Below are positions 53,429 to 63,118 of a stretch of DNA of 64,000 nucleotides, piece by piece (the first letter of the stretch is position 1; every line of letters begins with the position of its first letter). The notes under the pieces were generated by a model, which had not been told where the DNA came from, made no database searches, and saw only the letters and a program-made list of their open reading frames with translations. The position numbers were made by a program, and so were the translations under genes. The stretch lies in contig NZ_JAFBCT010000001.1 in assembly GCF_016907835.1 (NCBI RefSeq), positions 124,001-188,000 of the forward strand, in the 5' to 3' direction. Origin of the DNA: Agromyces cerinus (GTDB taxonomy: Bacteria > Actinomycetota > Actinomycetes > Actinomycetales > Microbacteriaceae).

Positions 53429-53845
53429 ATGTCCGATCAGATGGCTCGGCCGATGGGCGTCACCATCGTCGCGATCCTCGCGTGGATCGCGGGGGCGCTC
53501 GACATCGTGTCGGGCACCATCCTGCTGTTCCAGGCGGGCGTCGAATCCGTCGCCGACGGTCTCGGCGGCACCGGCCCGCTCTACGTCGCCGCCATCGGCT
53601 CGATCGTGCTCGGCCTCATCGTCGTGGCCGTCGCCGCGGGGCTGCTCACCGGCAGCTGGGTGTCCCGCATGATCATCACCGTCGTCGAGGTGCTCTCGAT
53701 CATCGGCTCGCTCTTCCTCGCCTTCGCGTACCTCGGTGGTGCGGTCGGCGAATGGCTCGGCATCGTCGTCTCGCTCGTCGTGCTGTTCCTGCTGTGGGGG
53801 CACAAGTCGAGCGTGTTCTTCGGCAGCCGGCAGCCGGAGGCCTGA
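53429..53845 (+). CDS. four-helix membrane protein, DUF7144-like (copy 1)
   Basis: 138 residues from ATG at 53429, preceded by AAGGGGG. Four hydrophobic helices starting GVTIVAILAWIAGALDIVSG and ILLFQAGVESVADG, and ending VLFLLWGHKSSVFFG. It resembles small actinobacterial membrane proteins of unknown role. The next gene starts on the base after its stop and encodes a relative with the same layout, so this is a tandem duplication translated together. Confidence 0.85.
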   Translation: MSDQMARPMGVTIVAILAWIAGALDIVSGTILLFQAGVESVADGLGGTGPLYVAAIGSIVLGLIVVAVAAGLLTGSWVSRMIITVVEVLSIIGSLFLAFAYLGGAVGEWLGIVVSLVVLFLLWGHKSSVFFGSRQPEA

Positions 53846-54244
53846 GTGAATGCGGTCGGCCGCCCGGGCGGCGTCACCTTCATTGCGGTGCTCACCTGGA
53901 TCTCGGGCCTCCTCGACGTCATCGGCGGCACGATCCTGCTCTTCCAGACGAGCGTCGCGGCCACGGTGGAGGAGTTCGGCGGTGCGAGCCAGCTCATCGC
54001 CTCGGCGATCATCTCGATCCTCATCGGCGTCGTCGTCATCGCCGTGGCAGGCGGGCTGCTCCGCGGCAGCGCCGGCGCGCGCATGTTCATCACGATCCTG
54101 CAGGTGCTCTCGATCGCGAGTTCAATCTTCCTCGCGATCGCCTACCCGGCGGGAGCGATCGGCGAGTACTTCAGCATCGTCATCTCGGTGATCGTGCTGG
54201 CGTTCCTGTGGTCGGGTCGGGCGAACGCCTTCTTCCGAAGTTGA
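53846..54244 (+). CDS. four-helix membrane protein, DUF7144-like (copy 2)
   Basis: 132 residues from GTG at 53846, with no gap after the stop of copy 1. The same helices recur: GVTFIAVLTWISGLLDVIGG, ILLFQTSVAATVEEFG and LAFLWSGRANAFFRS. Identity with copy 1 is about 45% by eye. Coupled translation and shared architecture suggest the two form a complex in the membrane. Function unknown. Confidence 0.85.
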   Translation: MNAVGRPGGVTFIAVLTWISGLLDVIGGTILLFQTSVAATVEEFGGASQLIASAIISILIGVVVIAVAGGLLRGSAGARMFITILQVLSIASSIFLAIAYPAGAIGEYFSIVISVIVLAFLWSGRANAFFRS

Positions 54245-54419
54245 ATCTCTTGTCGGTATCCCATCGATGCTGAGAGTGCCTTTTGTAGGGTCCTCACAGT
54301 GCCGTCCGACGCGCCGCCGCCCGCGTTTGTAGGGCACGGACGCAGGGTTTCCTCGCCGCATGCCCTCGACCTACCGTGGAATGAAGCCCAGACCGCACAC
54401 GAAGGACGAGACACCGACG

Positions 54420-56549
54420 ATGGTTGACACGGCACCCCGCACCGCCTCGAAGCAGCAGAAGGCCGCCCCCGAGCGCCCGGCCGAGACTTCGCCGCCGAAG
54501 TCCGCGCGCACCGCGGCATCCGCCCCCCAGTCTGCGCCTCCCGCCCAGCCCTCGATCGATGTGGCGACCCTCGGTCGACAGCTGCTCGGCACCTGGGCCG
54601 ACCTCCGTCTCGCCGCCCGCGAGCGCGCCGCCCACCCCGACCTGCAGCGCATCGAGGGCCAGTCGATGGACGAGCACCGCGAGCGCGTGCTCGGGCAGCT
54701 CAAGATCCTCGTCGACCAGCGCGCCGTGCACCGCGCCTTCCCCACCTCGCTCGGCGGGTTCGACGACCACGGCGGCAACATCGCCCAGTTCGAAGAGCTC
54801 GTGATCGCCGACCCCAGCCTGCAGATCAAGGCGGGCGTGCAGTGGGGGCTCTTCGGCGCCGCCGTGCTGCACCTCGGCACCGAGTACCACCACGAGACGT
54901 TCCTGCCCGACATCATGTCGCTGAAGGTGCCCGGCGCGTTCGCGATGACCGAGACCGGTCACGGTTCGGATGTCGCGGCGATCGGCACGACCGCGACGTA
55001 CGACGAGGCCAAGCAGCAGTTCGTCATCAACACGCCGTTCCGCGGCGCGTGGAAAGACTACCTCGGCAACGCCGCCGTGCACGGCACCGCCGCCGTGGTC
55101 TTCGCGCAGCTCATCACGAAGGGCGTCAACCACGGTGTGCACGCGTTCTACGTGCCGATCCGCAACACGAAGGGCGGATTCCTCAAGGGCATCGGCGGCG
55201 AAGACGACGGCCTGAAGGGCGGCCTCAACGGCATCGACAACGGCCGCCTGCACTTCGCGAACGTGCGCGTGCCGCGCGAGAACCTCCTGAACCGCTACGG
55301 CTCGGTCGCCGAAGACGGCACCTACTCGAGCCCGATCTCGAGCCCGGGGCGCCGCTTCTTCACGATGCTCGGCACCCTCGTGCAGGGTCGCGTCTCGCTC
55401 GACGGTGCGGCGACGACCGCCGCGGCGATGGCGCTGACGATCGCGATCACCTACGGCAACCAGCGCCGCCAGTTCAATGCGGCGAGCGACACCGACGAAG
55501 AGGTGCTGCTCGACTACCAGCGCCACCAGCGTCGCCTCCTGCCGAAGCTCGCGACGACGTACGCGCAGATCTTCGCGCACGACGAGTTCCTCGTGAAGTT
55601 CGACGCGGTCTTCTCGGGCGCCGCCAACACCGACGACGACCGTCAGGACCTCGAGACGATCGCCGCAGCGCTGAAGCCGCTCTCGACCTGGCACGCGCTC
55701 GAGACGCTGCAGGAGGCTCGCGAGGCAGCCGGCGGCTCGGGCTTCCTCGCCGAGAACCGCATGGTCGGACTGCGACAGGACCTCGACGTCTACGTGACGT
55801 TCGAGGGCGATAACAACGTGCTGCTGCAGCTGGTCGCCAAGCGCCTGCTCACCGACTTCTCGAAGCAGTTCGCGAAGGCGGATGCCGGTGTGATGGCTCG
55901 CTACGTCGTCGCGCAGACTGCCGACCGCGCCTATCACGGCACCGGGCTCCGTCGCCTGGCGCAGACCATCGCGGACTTCGGCTCGACGGCGCGCTCGGTC
56001 TCCGAACTCCGCGACGAGCAGAGCCAGCGGGAGCTGCTCACCGACCGCGTCGAGGCCATGATCTCCGAGATCGCCGGGCGCCTGCGCGATGCGCGGAAGC
56101 TCCCGAAGGCCGACGCCGCGGCGGCGTTCAACCGCAACCAGAACGAACTCATCGAAGCCGCACGCGCGCACGGCGAGCTGCTGCAGTGGGAGGCGTTCAC
56201 CCGCGCGCTGGCGAAGACCACCGACCCCGGCACGAAGCAGGTGCTGACCTGGGTGCGCGACCTCTTCGGCCTCGGCCTCGTCGAGAAGCACCTGGCCTGG
56301 TACCTCATCAACGGCCGGCTCTCGCCGCAGCGCGCGCAGGCCGTCACCGCGTACATCGACCGCCTGCTCGAGCGGCTGCGCCCGCACGCGCAGGACCTGG
56401 TCGACGCGTTCGGCTACGGCCCCGAGCACCTGCGCGCGAAGATCGCGTCGGGCGCGGAGCAGGAGCGGCAGGACGAGGCGCGCGCTTACTACGCCGCGCA
56501 GCGCGCGGCCGGCACGCTGCCCGTCCCGGAGAAGTCGAAGAAGAAGTAG
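54420..56549 (+). CDS. acyl-CoA oxidase/dehydrogenase family protein (ACOX type)
   Basis: 709 residues from ATG at 54420 (GAAGGACGAG upstream); alternative in-frame starts lie at 54381 and 54360. An Ala/Pro/Lys-rich N-terminus of about 45 residues precedes the flavoprotein. The acyl-CoA oxidase core has QWGLFGAAVLHLGTEYHHE, GAFAMTETGHGSDVAAIGTT, LLNRYGSVAEDGTYSSPI, GGSGFLAENRMVGLRQDLDV and VTFEGDNNVLLQLVAKRLL. It oxidises acyl-CoA to trans-2-enoyl-CoA using FAD, with oxygen as acceptor in true oxidases. ACOX-type enzymes are known from Arthrobacter and relatives. It stands alone with its own terminator. Confidence 0.92.
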   Translation: MVDTAPRTASKQQKAAPERPAETSPPKSARTAASAPQSAPPAQPSIDVATLGRQLLGTWADLRLAARERAAHPDLQRIEGQSMDEHRERVLGQLKILVDQRAVHRAFPTSLGGFDDHGGNIAQFEELVIADPSLQIKAGVQWGLFGAAVLHLGTEYHHETFLPDIMSLKVPGAFAMTETGHGSDVAAIGTTATYDEAKQQFVINTPFRGAWKDYLGNAAVHGTAAVVFAQLITKGVNHGVHAFYVPIRNTKGGFLKGIGGEDDGLKGGLNGIDNGRLHFANVRVPRENLLNRYGSVAEDGTYSSPISSPGRRFFTMLGTLVQGRVSLDGAATTAAAMALTIAITYGNQRRQFNAASDTDEEVLLDYQRHQRRLLPKLATTYAQIFAHDEFLVKFDAVFSGAANTDDDRQDLETIAAALKPLSTWHALETLQEAREAAGGSGFLAENRMVGLRQDLDVYVTFEGDNNVLLQLVAKRLLTDFSKQFAKADAGVMARYVVAQTADRAYHGTGLRRLAQTIADFGSTARSVSELRDEQSQRELLTDRVEAMISEIAGRLRDARKLPKADAAAAFNRNQNELIEAARAHGELLQWEAFTRALAKTTDPGTKQVLTWVRDLFGLGLVEKHLAWYLINGRLSPQRAQAVTAYIDRLLERLRPHAQDLVDAFGYGPEHLRAKIASGAEQERQDEARAYYAAQRAAGTLPVPEKSKKK

Positions 56550-56557
56550 CACCGCTC

Positions 56558-56596
56558 GACGAAGGCCGGGACGCTCAGGGCGCCCCGGCCTTCGTC
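56558..56596 (+). terminator. terminator after the acyl-CoA oxidase gene
   Basis: Perfect 13-bp arms GACGAAGGCCGGG (56558-56570) and CCCGGCCTTCGTC (56584-56596). Confidence 0.85.
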
Positions 56597-56639
56597 GTCC
56601 GGTGGCCGGTAGGCTCGTTGCTCACCCCGAGGAGGGTTG

Positions 56640-57017
56640 ATGGCAATCGAGGAAGAGCCCTAGGCACCGCTGTTCATCGGCGCCGTCGTAGGCGGACCGA
56701 CCGGCCGGAACCGGCCGGTCTCGGATGGCATCGGGCTGCTCGCCCGCGCGGCCGGTGAGGCGCCCTGGGAGGCGACGGACCAGGAGACCGGAGTGGACGT
56801 GGTCTTCCATGTGCCGGGTCCGCTCCTGACTCCGGACTACGAGGGAATCCGCACAGGAACGCTCTCGCGGCGTGATCGCCTCATCCAGGTGCAGGTCGCC
56901 GTCCCGGCAGATCTCGGGTCACTCGGGGAGCAAGAGGTCTGCCGCCATCTGGCAGACCGACTCGTCGAAGCTGTGGACCTCGCCAAGGCCACGGTTGCGC
57001 GGCGAAAGGCGGCGTAG
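56640..57017 (+). pseudogene. small gene interrupted by an in-frame amber codon
   Basis: ATG at 56640 has a good GAGGAGGG site and reads MAIEEEP, then TAG at 56661-56663, after which the same frame stays open for 117 codons to TAG at 57015. After the amber the product would read APLFIGAVVGGPTGRNRPVS and end AVDLAKATVARRKAA. Either the gene is dead by a nonsense mutation, or translation restarts downstream (first GTG at 56793, giving MDVVFHVPGPLLTPDYEGIR, 74 residues), or the stop is read through. No family was recognised; the composition looks like real coding sequence. Confidence 0.6.
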
Positions 57018-57137
57018 GACGTGGACCAGGCGGTCCTCATCGCCAGGTTCGCGGCCGAACGAGTCGGTCACGACGAAGGCTGAGGGCGCGCACGCGGTGC
57101 CCAGCACACGGCGCGACCGTAAGGTGTACGGAGAATA

Positions 57138-57143
57138 TAGGCT
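57138..57143 (+). promoter_or_regulatory. leaderless-type -10 element for the TetR gene
   Basis: TAGGCT, within an AT-rich GAATATAGGCT, lies 7 nt before the ATG at 57151 and no ribosome site is visible. Confidence 0.6.
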
Positions 57144-57150
57144 GGCCCGC

Positions 57151-57912
57151 ATGGCGGGAGAATCCACAGGCAGCGAACCGGACCGCACCCTACGGCTCCT
57201 GTGGCGGTCGCACTTCGGCGAGCCCGTCGGTTCCAGAGGTCCCAAGCAGCGATCGAGCGTCGACGAGGTCGTCGAGACAGCGGTGCAACTGGCCGATGTC
57301 GACGGCATCGAGGCCGTGTCGATGCGGCGCATCGCCGATCGTCTCGGGTTGAAGCCGATGTCGGTGTACACCTACGTGCCCGGCAAGGCCGAGCTCGTCG
57401 ACCTCATGGTCGATCGCGTCGCCGGCGAGATGGCGCTGCCGAGCCTCGACGGCGACCTGCGCGAGCGCCTCGCCCAGATCGCGAGACAGCAATGGAACGA
57501 GTACCTGCGGCACCCGTGGCTGCTCTCGATCGACACCAGCAGGCCGCCCCTCGGACCGAACGTCTCCGACCACTGGGAATGGTGCCTGCGCGCGATCGAC
57601 GGACTCGGGCTCTCCGACCTCGACATGGACCGCATCGTCACGCTGCTGCTCGGCTTCGTCACCGGGCCGGCCCGCGCGCATCTCGACGCCGAGCGGCATC
57701 GCGCCGCCGATCAGGAGTCGGCCGTCGACTGGTGGGAGCGCAACGAGCCGCTGCTCGACGAGATCCTCGATGCGGAACGCTATCCCGTGTCGGCACGGGT
57801 CGGGCAGGCGGCGGGCGCGGCGGATTCCGCTGACCCATCGGACGCCTTCGAATTCGGACTCGCACGCCTGATCGACGGCATCGTGGACTACATCCGGGTC
57901 ACTGCCCGCTAG
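57151..57912 (+). CDS. TetR family regulator, TetR_C_1 (tetracycline-repressor-like) type
   Basis: 253 residues. The HTH begins late: RSSVDEVVETAVQLADVDGI then MRRIADRLGLKPMSVYTYVP and GKAELVDLMVDRVAGEM. The C-terminal domain (LLSIDTSRPPLGPNVSDHWE, GFVTGPARAHLDAERH, FEFGLARLIDGI) is of the TetR_C_1 class that often controls efflux genes. No exporter is adjacent; the nearest divergent or downstream partners are the broken gene upstream and a small membrane protein convergent to it. Confidence 0.92.
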   Translation: MAGESTGSEPDRTLRLLWRSHFGEPVGSRGPKQRSSVDEVVETAVQLADVDGIEAVSMRRIADRLGLKPMSVYTYVPGKAELVDLMVDRVAGEMALPSLDGDLRERLAQIARQQWNEYLRHPWLLSIDTSRPPLGPNVSDHWEWCLRAIDGLGLSDLDMDRIVTLLLGFVTGPARAHLDAERHRAADQESAVDWWERNEPLLDEILDAERYPVSARVGQAAGAADSADPSDAFEFGLARLIDGIVDYIRVTAR

Positions 57913-57937
57913 CTCGGCCTGCGAGCCCCGCCGACGG

Positions 57938-58117
57938 TCAGTCCTTCGACGGCGGCCGCATGAGCAGGCCGGTGACGATGCCGACCACGATGCCCGCGGG
58001 CAGCCACAGCCAGAAGCTCGTCCAGAGGCTCACGCCCACGCCGACGAGAATGCCGACGATGAGCCCGACGATCAGCTGATTGCGACGGGCATTGCGTGCG
58101 GGGGTCTGCTCGGCCAT
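57938..58117 (-). CDS. small two-helix membrane protein
   Basis: 59 residues, MAEQTPARNARRNQLIVGLI at the start, then two hydrophobic segments (VGLIVGILVGVGVSL and LWLPAGIVVGIVTGLLM) separated by WTSFW, and a short end RPPSKD. TAGGCT (58124-58129 on this strand) leaves 6 nt to the ATG. No known function. It is short and easily missed by gene callers, but its composition and start context are good. Confidence 0.75.
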   Translation of the reverse strand: MAEQTPARNARRNQLIVGLIVGILVGVGVSLWTSFWLWLPAGIVVGIVTGLLMRPPSKD

Positions 58118-58147
58118 GCCTTCAGCCTATGTCGGCGCAGGTCGTCG

Positions 58148-59170
<1,023 letters not shown>

Positions 59171-59220
59171 CTAACCGCCCGTCGGCGACCGGGCCGCCGC
59201 CCGAATCGGCTGCCGCGAGC

Positions 59221-59394
59221 CGCGAGCCGCCATGCGGTTCCGGCGCGGCACCCGGCCGCGACATCCGCGGGTCGGCATGTTGCGAGCCGCCATGCGGTTC
59301 CGGCGCGGCACCCGGCCGCGACATCCGCTGGTCGGCATGTTGCGAGCCGCCATGCGGTTCCGGCGCGGCACCCGGCCGCGACATCCGCTGGTCG
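59221..59394. repeat. tandem repeat, 3 copies of a 60-bp unit
   Basis: Copies begin at 59221, 59281 and 59341, with exactly 60-nt period; the last copy is cut after 54 nt. They differ at only two or three positions (for example CGCGGGTC against CGCTGGTC). Each unit contains CGCGG-CACCCGG-CCGCG, a hairpin. It lies between the divergent starts of mdh and the peptidase gene, upstream of both promoters. Confidence 0.95.
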
Positions 59395-59407
59395 ATACCG
59401 TGGCGCC

Positions 59408-60637
<1,230 letters not shown>

Positions 60638-60646
60638 CGTCTGATC

Positions 60647-61525
60647 ATGACGTTCAATCCCGACGCCGACATCAGCAAGGGCAAGGCTTCCAAGCGCGGC
60701 CGCAACACCGGCATCGCCCTCGCGGGCGGCGGCATCGGCGCGCTCGCGATCTTCCTGATCTCGCAGTTCCTCGGCGTCAACCTCGATGACTTCGTCGGCG
60801 GCGCGGCTCAGCCCGAGGCGAGCGACTCGACGCTCGAGCGGTGCCTCACCGGCCAGGACGCCAACGAGGACGTCGAGTGCCGCATGAAGGGCGCCTCGGC
60901 GTCGCTCGAGACGTACTGGGCCGAGGAGGCGCCGGCGCTCGGCGTGACCTACAACGCGCCGCAGAACTTCATCCTCTTCGATCAGGCGACCACGACGGCG
61001 TGCGGCAGCGCCTCGTCGGCGACCGGGCCGTTCTACTGCCCGCCCGACCAGATGATCTACATCGACGTGACGTTCTACGACGAGCTGCGCAGCCGATTCG
61101 GGGCGAACGGCGGCCCGCTCGCCGAGATGTACGTCATCGCGCACGAGTGGGGCCACCACGTCCAGAACCTCGCCGGAGTGCTCGAGCGCTCGCAGGACGG
61201 GCAGACCGGCCCGTCGTCGAATGCCGTGCGGGTCGAGCTGCAGGCCGACTGCTTCGCCGGCGCCTGGGTGGCGAACGCCTCGACGGTGCCCGACGACAGC
61301 GGCGTGCCGTTCCTGCAGCCGATCACGGCGGAACAGCGCAAGGACGCCCTCGACGCCGCCGCGTCGGTCGGCGACGACCACATCCAGCAGGCGACGCAAG
61401 GGCAGGTGAACCCGCACACGTTCACGCACGGCACCAGCCAGCAGCGAATCGACTGGTTCACGACCGGCTACGAACAGGGCGCCGAGGCCTGTGACACGTT
61501 CTCGGTCAGCGCCGGCGACCTCTGA
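60647..61525 (+). CDS. ypfJ: neutral zinc metallopeptidase, YpfJ family
   Basis: 292 residues. A cytoplasmic Lys/Arg-rich start, one helix (NTGIALAGGGIGALAIFLIS) and then the extracellular peptidase: EMYVIAHEWGHHVQNLAGVL gives the HExxH zinc site, and VELQADCFAGAW the third ligand region. Four Cys in the mature part may form disulfides. The family is widespread; function is unknown. TAGCGT (60635-60640) overlaps the stop of the peptidase gene and leaves 6 nt to the ATG, so this gene can be transcribed alone. Confidence 0.93.
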   Translation: MTFNPDADISKGKASKRGRNTGIALAGGGIGALAIFLISQFLGVNLDDFVGGAAQPEASDSTLERCLTGQDANEDVECRMKGASASLETYWAEEAPALGVTYNAPQNFILFDQATTTACGSASSATGPFYCPPDQMIYIDVTFYDELRSRFGANGGPLAEMYVIAHEWGHHVQNLAGVLERSQDGQTGPSSNAVRVELQADCFAGAWVANASTVPDDSGVPFLQPITAEQRKDALDAAASVGDDHIQQATQGQVNPHTFTHGTSQQRIDWFTTGYEQGAEACDTFSVSAGDL

Positions 61526-61544
61526 CCGTCAGTTCTGAATGCGC

Positions 61545-61564
61545 GGCGCGAACGAGTTCGCGCC
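61545..61564 (+). terminator. candidate terminator after the metallopeptidase gene
   Basis: GGCGCGAA (61545-61552) and TTCGCGCC (61557-61564), an 8-bp perfect stem with a 4-nt loop, 20 nt after the stop. Confidence 0.65.
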
Positions 61565-61641
61565 ATCCGCGTCATGATCCGGCGGCATCGTCGTCTCTCC
61601 AGTAAGCGCACCGTGACGTGCGCAGAATGGAGCGCGACGAC

Positions 61642-61902
61642 ATGGCACGACGACGTGAGATCCCTACGCCCCACCGCGAGTTCTTCCGCGCGGTGACGAT
61701 CGACGAGACCGTGGCACTCTCGTGCACCTGCCGACGAGGTGTCGACCACTGGTATGGCGAGCCCCTGAACGAGGCATCCGCCCAGAGCGGCCCCGACCGC
61801 GGCCGGCGCGGCGGCGCGACGAGGTCGGCGCCCTCGGACGAGCAGAAGCTCAGCCTTCGAGCGCTGCGACGAGCGCCCGGCGCAGCTCGACTGGCTTCGT
61901 GA
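61642..61902 (+). CDS. doubtful small ORF
   Basis: 86 residues, MARRREIPTPHREFFRAVTI, with GGAGCGCGAC 10 nt upstream. The middle contains LSCTCRRGVDHWYGEPLN. The C-terminal half looks like random GC-rich frame and overlaps, on the other strand, a hydrolase remnant. It may be a short real gene or noise; no family was recognised. Confidence 0.25.
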   Translation: MARRREIPTPHREFFRAVTIDETVALSCTCRRGVDHWYGEPLNEASAQSGPDRGRRGGATRSAPSDEQKLSLRALRRAPGAARLAS

Positions 61903-61957
61903 ACCGAGCCCGGTGACCGGTCGGCACGTCGAGGTAGCCCACGTCGGTGACGCCCCG
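61850..61957 (-). pseudogene. C-terminal remnant of an alpha/beta hydrolase
   Basis: On the leftward strand, directly after the stop of the EamA permease gene, a 36-codon frame reads VTDVGYLDVPTGHRARFTKP then VELRRALVAALEG and stops at 61850. The pattern LDVPTGH...FTKPVEL is that of the C-terminus of alpha/beta hydrolases carrying the catalytic His. No start codon or upstream hydrolase sequence is attached, so this looks like the leftover of a gene whose front was lost when the permease gene or a deletion arrived. Confidence 0.55.
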
Positions 61958-61958
61958 G

Positions 61959-62900
61959 TCAGCCGATGGCCAGCCGCGGTCGCCGTCGCGCATTCGCCGT
62001 CGCGAGCACGACGATGCCGGCGGCGAGCACGAGGAGCCCGAGCAGTGCCCCGGCGGTGAGCTCCTCGCCGAGCACGGCGACGCCGAGGATGCCGGCGGTC
62101 AGCGGCTCGGCGAGGGTCAGGGTCGAGACCGTCGCGGGCGTGAGCCCGCCGAGCCCGTAGCCGAAGAGCAGGTAGGCGACGGTCGTCGTCACGAGGCCGA
62201 GCCAGAGGGCCATCGCGAGCCCCGGCCCGGTGGCGAGCCACGAGGCATCCGTCGTCGCCAACAGGGGGATGCTGAAGACGGCTGCGGTGCCGAAGAGCGC
62301 ACCCATGCTGGATGATCCGCTCCAGCCGCGGTCGAGCAGCGCCTTCGCTGCGAGTGTGTAGACGGCGTACGAGGCGCCCGCGCCGAGTGACGCGAGCAGT
62401 CCGAGCGGATCGGCGCCTGCTGCTCCTCCTTCGCCGGTCGCGGCGGCGAGGATGCCGACGCCGAGCGTCGCGATGGCGGTGGCCACCGCCCAGCGGTGGC
62501 CGGGGTAGCGGCGCCGGAGCGCCCAGTCGAGCCCGCCCGTGATGACGGGCGCCGAGCCGAGCGCCACGACCGTGCCGACCGCGACGCCGTTCGCGGCGGT
62601 GCCGGCGAAGAACGCGGGCTGGTAGGCGAGCACGCCGGCGGCGCCGAAGGCGACGAGCAGCCAGGCGGGCAGCGGATGCCGCGTGCCGACGCCGGCCGCC
62701 GGCGCGGCGGGTGTCCCGTCCGCGCCGCGCCGGCGCCCGGCGAAGACCTGGATCACGGCGATGAGCCCGAGGGCGCCGCCGCCGATCAGGATTCGCGCCG
62801 CCCCGACCGAGGCCGCACTCGCCTCGGGCCCGAGCGCCTGCGCGGTGCCCGTGGTGCCGAAGCAGACGGCCGCGAGCAGCACGGCGGTCACGAATCGCAT
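61959..62900 (-). CDS. EamA/DMT family permease
   Basis: 313 residues, 10 helices. MRFVTAVLLAAVCFGTTGTA, then AGVLAYQPAFFAGTAANGVA in the first half, and GASYAVYTLAAKALLD with LTLAEPLTAGILGVAVLGEE in the second EamA repeat. The last motif is typical of metabolite exporters of this group. Substrate unknown. A TAACAA element 6 nt before the ATG, inside an ATTGT-TAC-ACAAT dyad, suggests leaderless, regulated transcription. Confidence 0.9.
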   Translation of the reverse strand: MRFVTAVLLAAVCFGTTGTAQALGPEASAASVGAARILIGGGALGLIAVIQVFAGRRRGADGTPAAPAAGVGTRHPLPAWLLVAFGAAGVLAYQPAFFAGTAANGVAVGTVVALGSAPVITGGLDWALRRRYPGHRWAVATAIATLGVGILAAATGEGGAAGADPLGLLASLGAGASYAVYTLAAKALLDRGWSGSSSMGALFGTAAVFSIPLLATTDASWLATGPGLAMALWLGLVTTTVAYLLFGYGLGGLTPATVSTLTLAEPLTAGILGVAVLGEELTAGALLGLLVLAAGIVVLATANARRRPRLAIG

Positions 62901-62905
62901 GGCAC

Positions 62906-62918
62906 ATTGTTACACAAT
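62906..62918. promoter_or_regulatory. dyad ATTGT-TAC-ACAAT over the permease -10 element
   Basis: A 13-bp AT-rich palindrome in an otherwise GC-rich region, overlapping the presumed -10 box (TAACAA on the leftward strand) of the EamA gene. A repressor bound here would block it directly. Confidence 0.5.
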
Positions 62919-63118
62919 CGGACGCCAGCCGTCAGGAGGAGATCGCGCGATCGGGGGGAGGCCGCGAGGGGAGTCGGCCTCCGAACCGTGCGTTCTCCTC
63001 CCGACGCCGTACGAGCGCACCCCCGCAGGCCGATAAGCTCGCGGATGTCGCGCGCGCGATCCGGCGACGATGCCGTGAGTGCCGCCGACATCCGTGACCC
63101 GAAACGGAAAGGACTCCT

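Noticed and set aside
57021..57083. 20-codon frame after the broken gene, VDQAVLIARFAAERVGHDEG
   Set aside because: Starts with GTG right after the previous stop but is too short and has no further evidence; could be a remnant of a second gene.
59221..59394. Possible CRISPR array
   Set aside because: The copies are directly adjacent, with no unique spacers and no cas genes.
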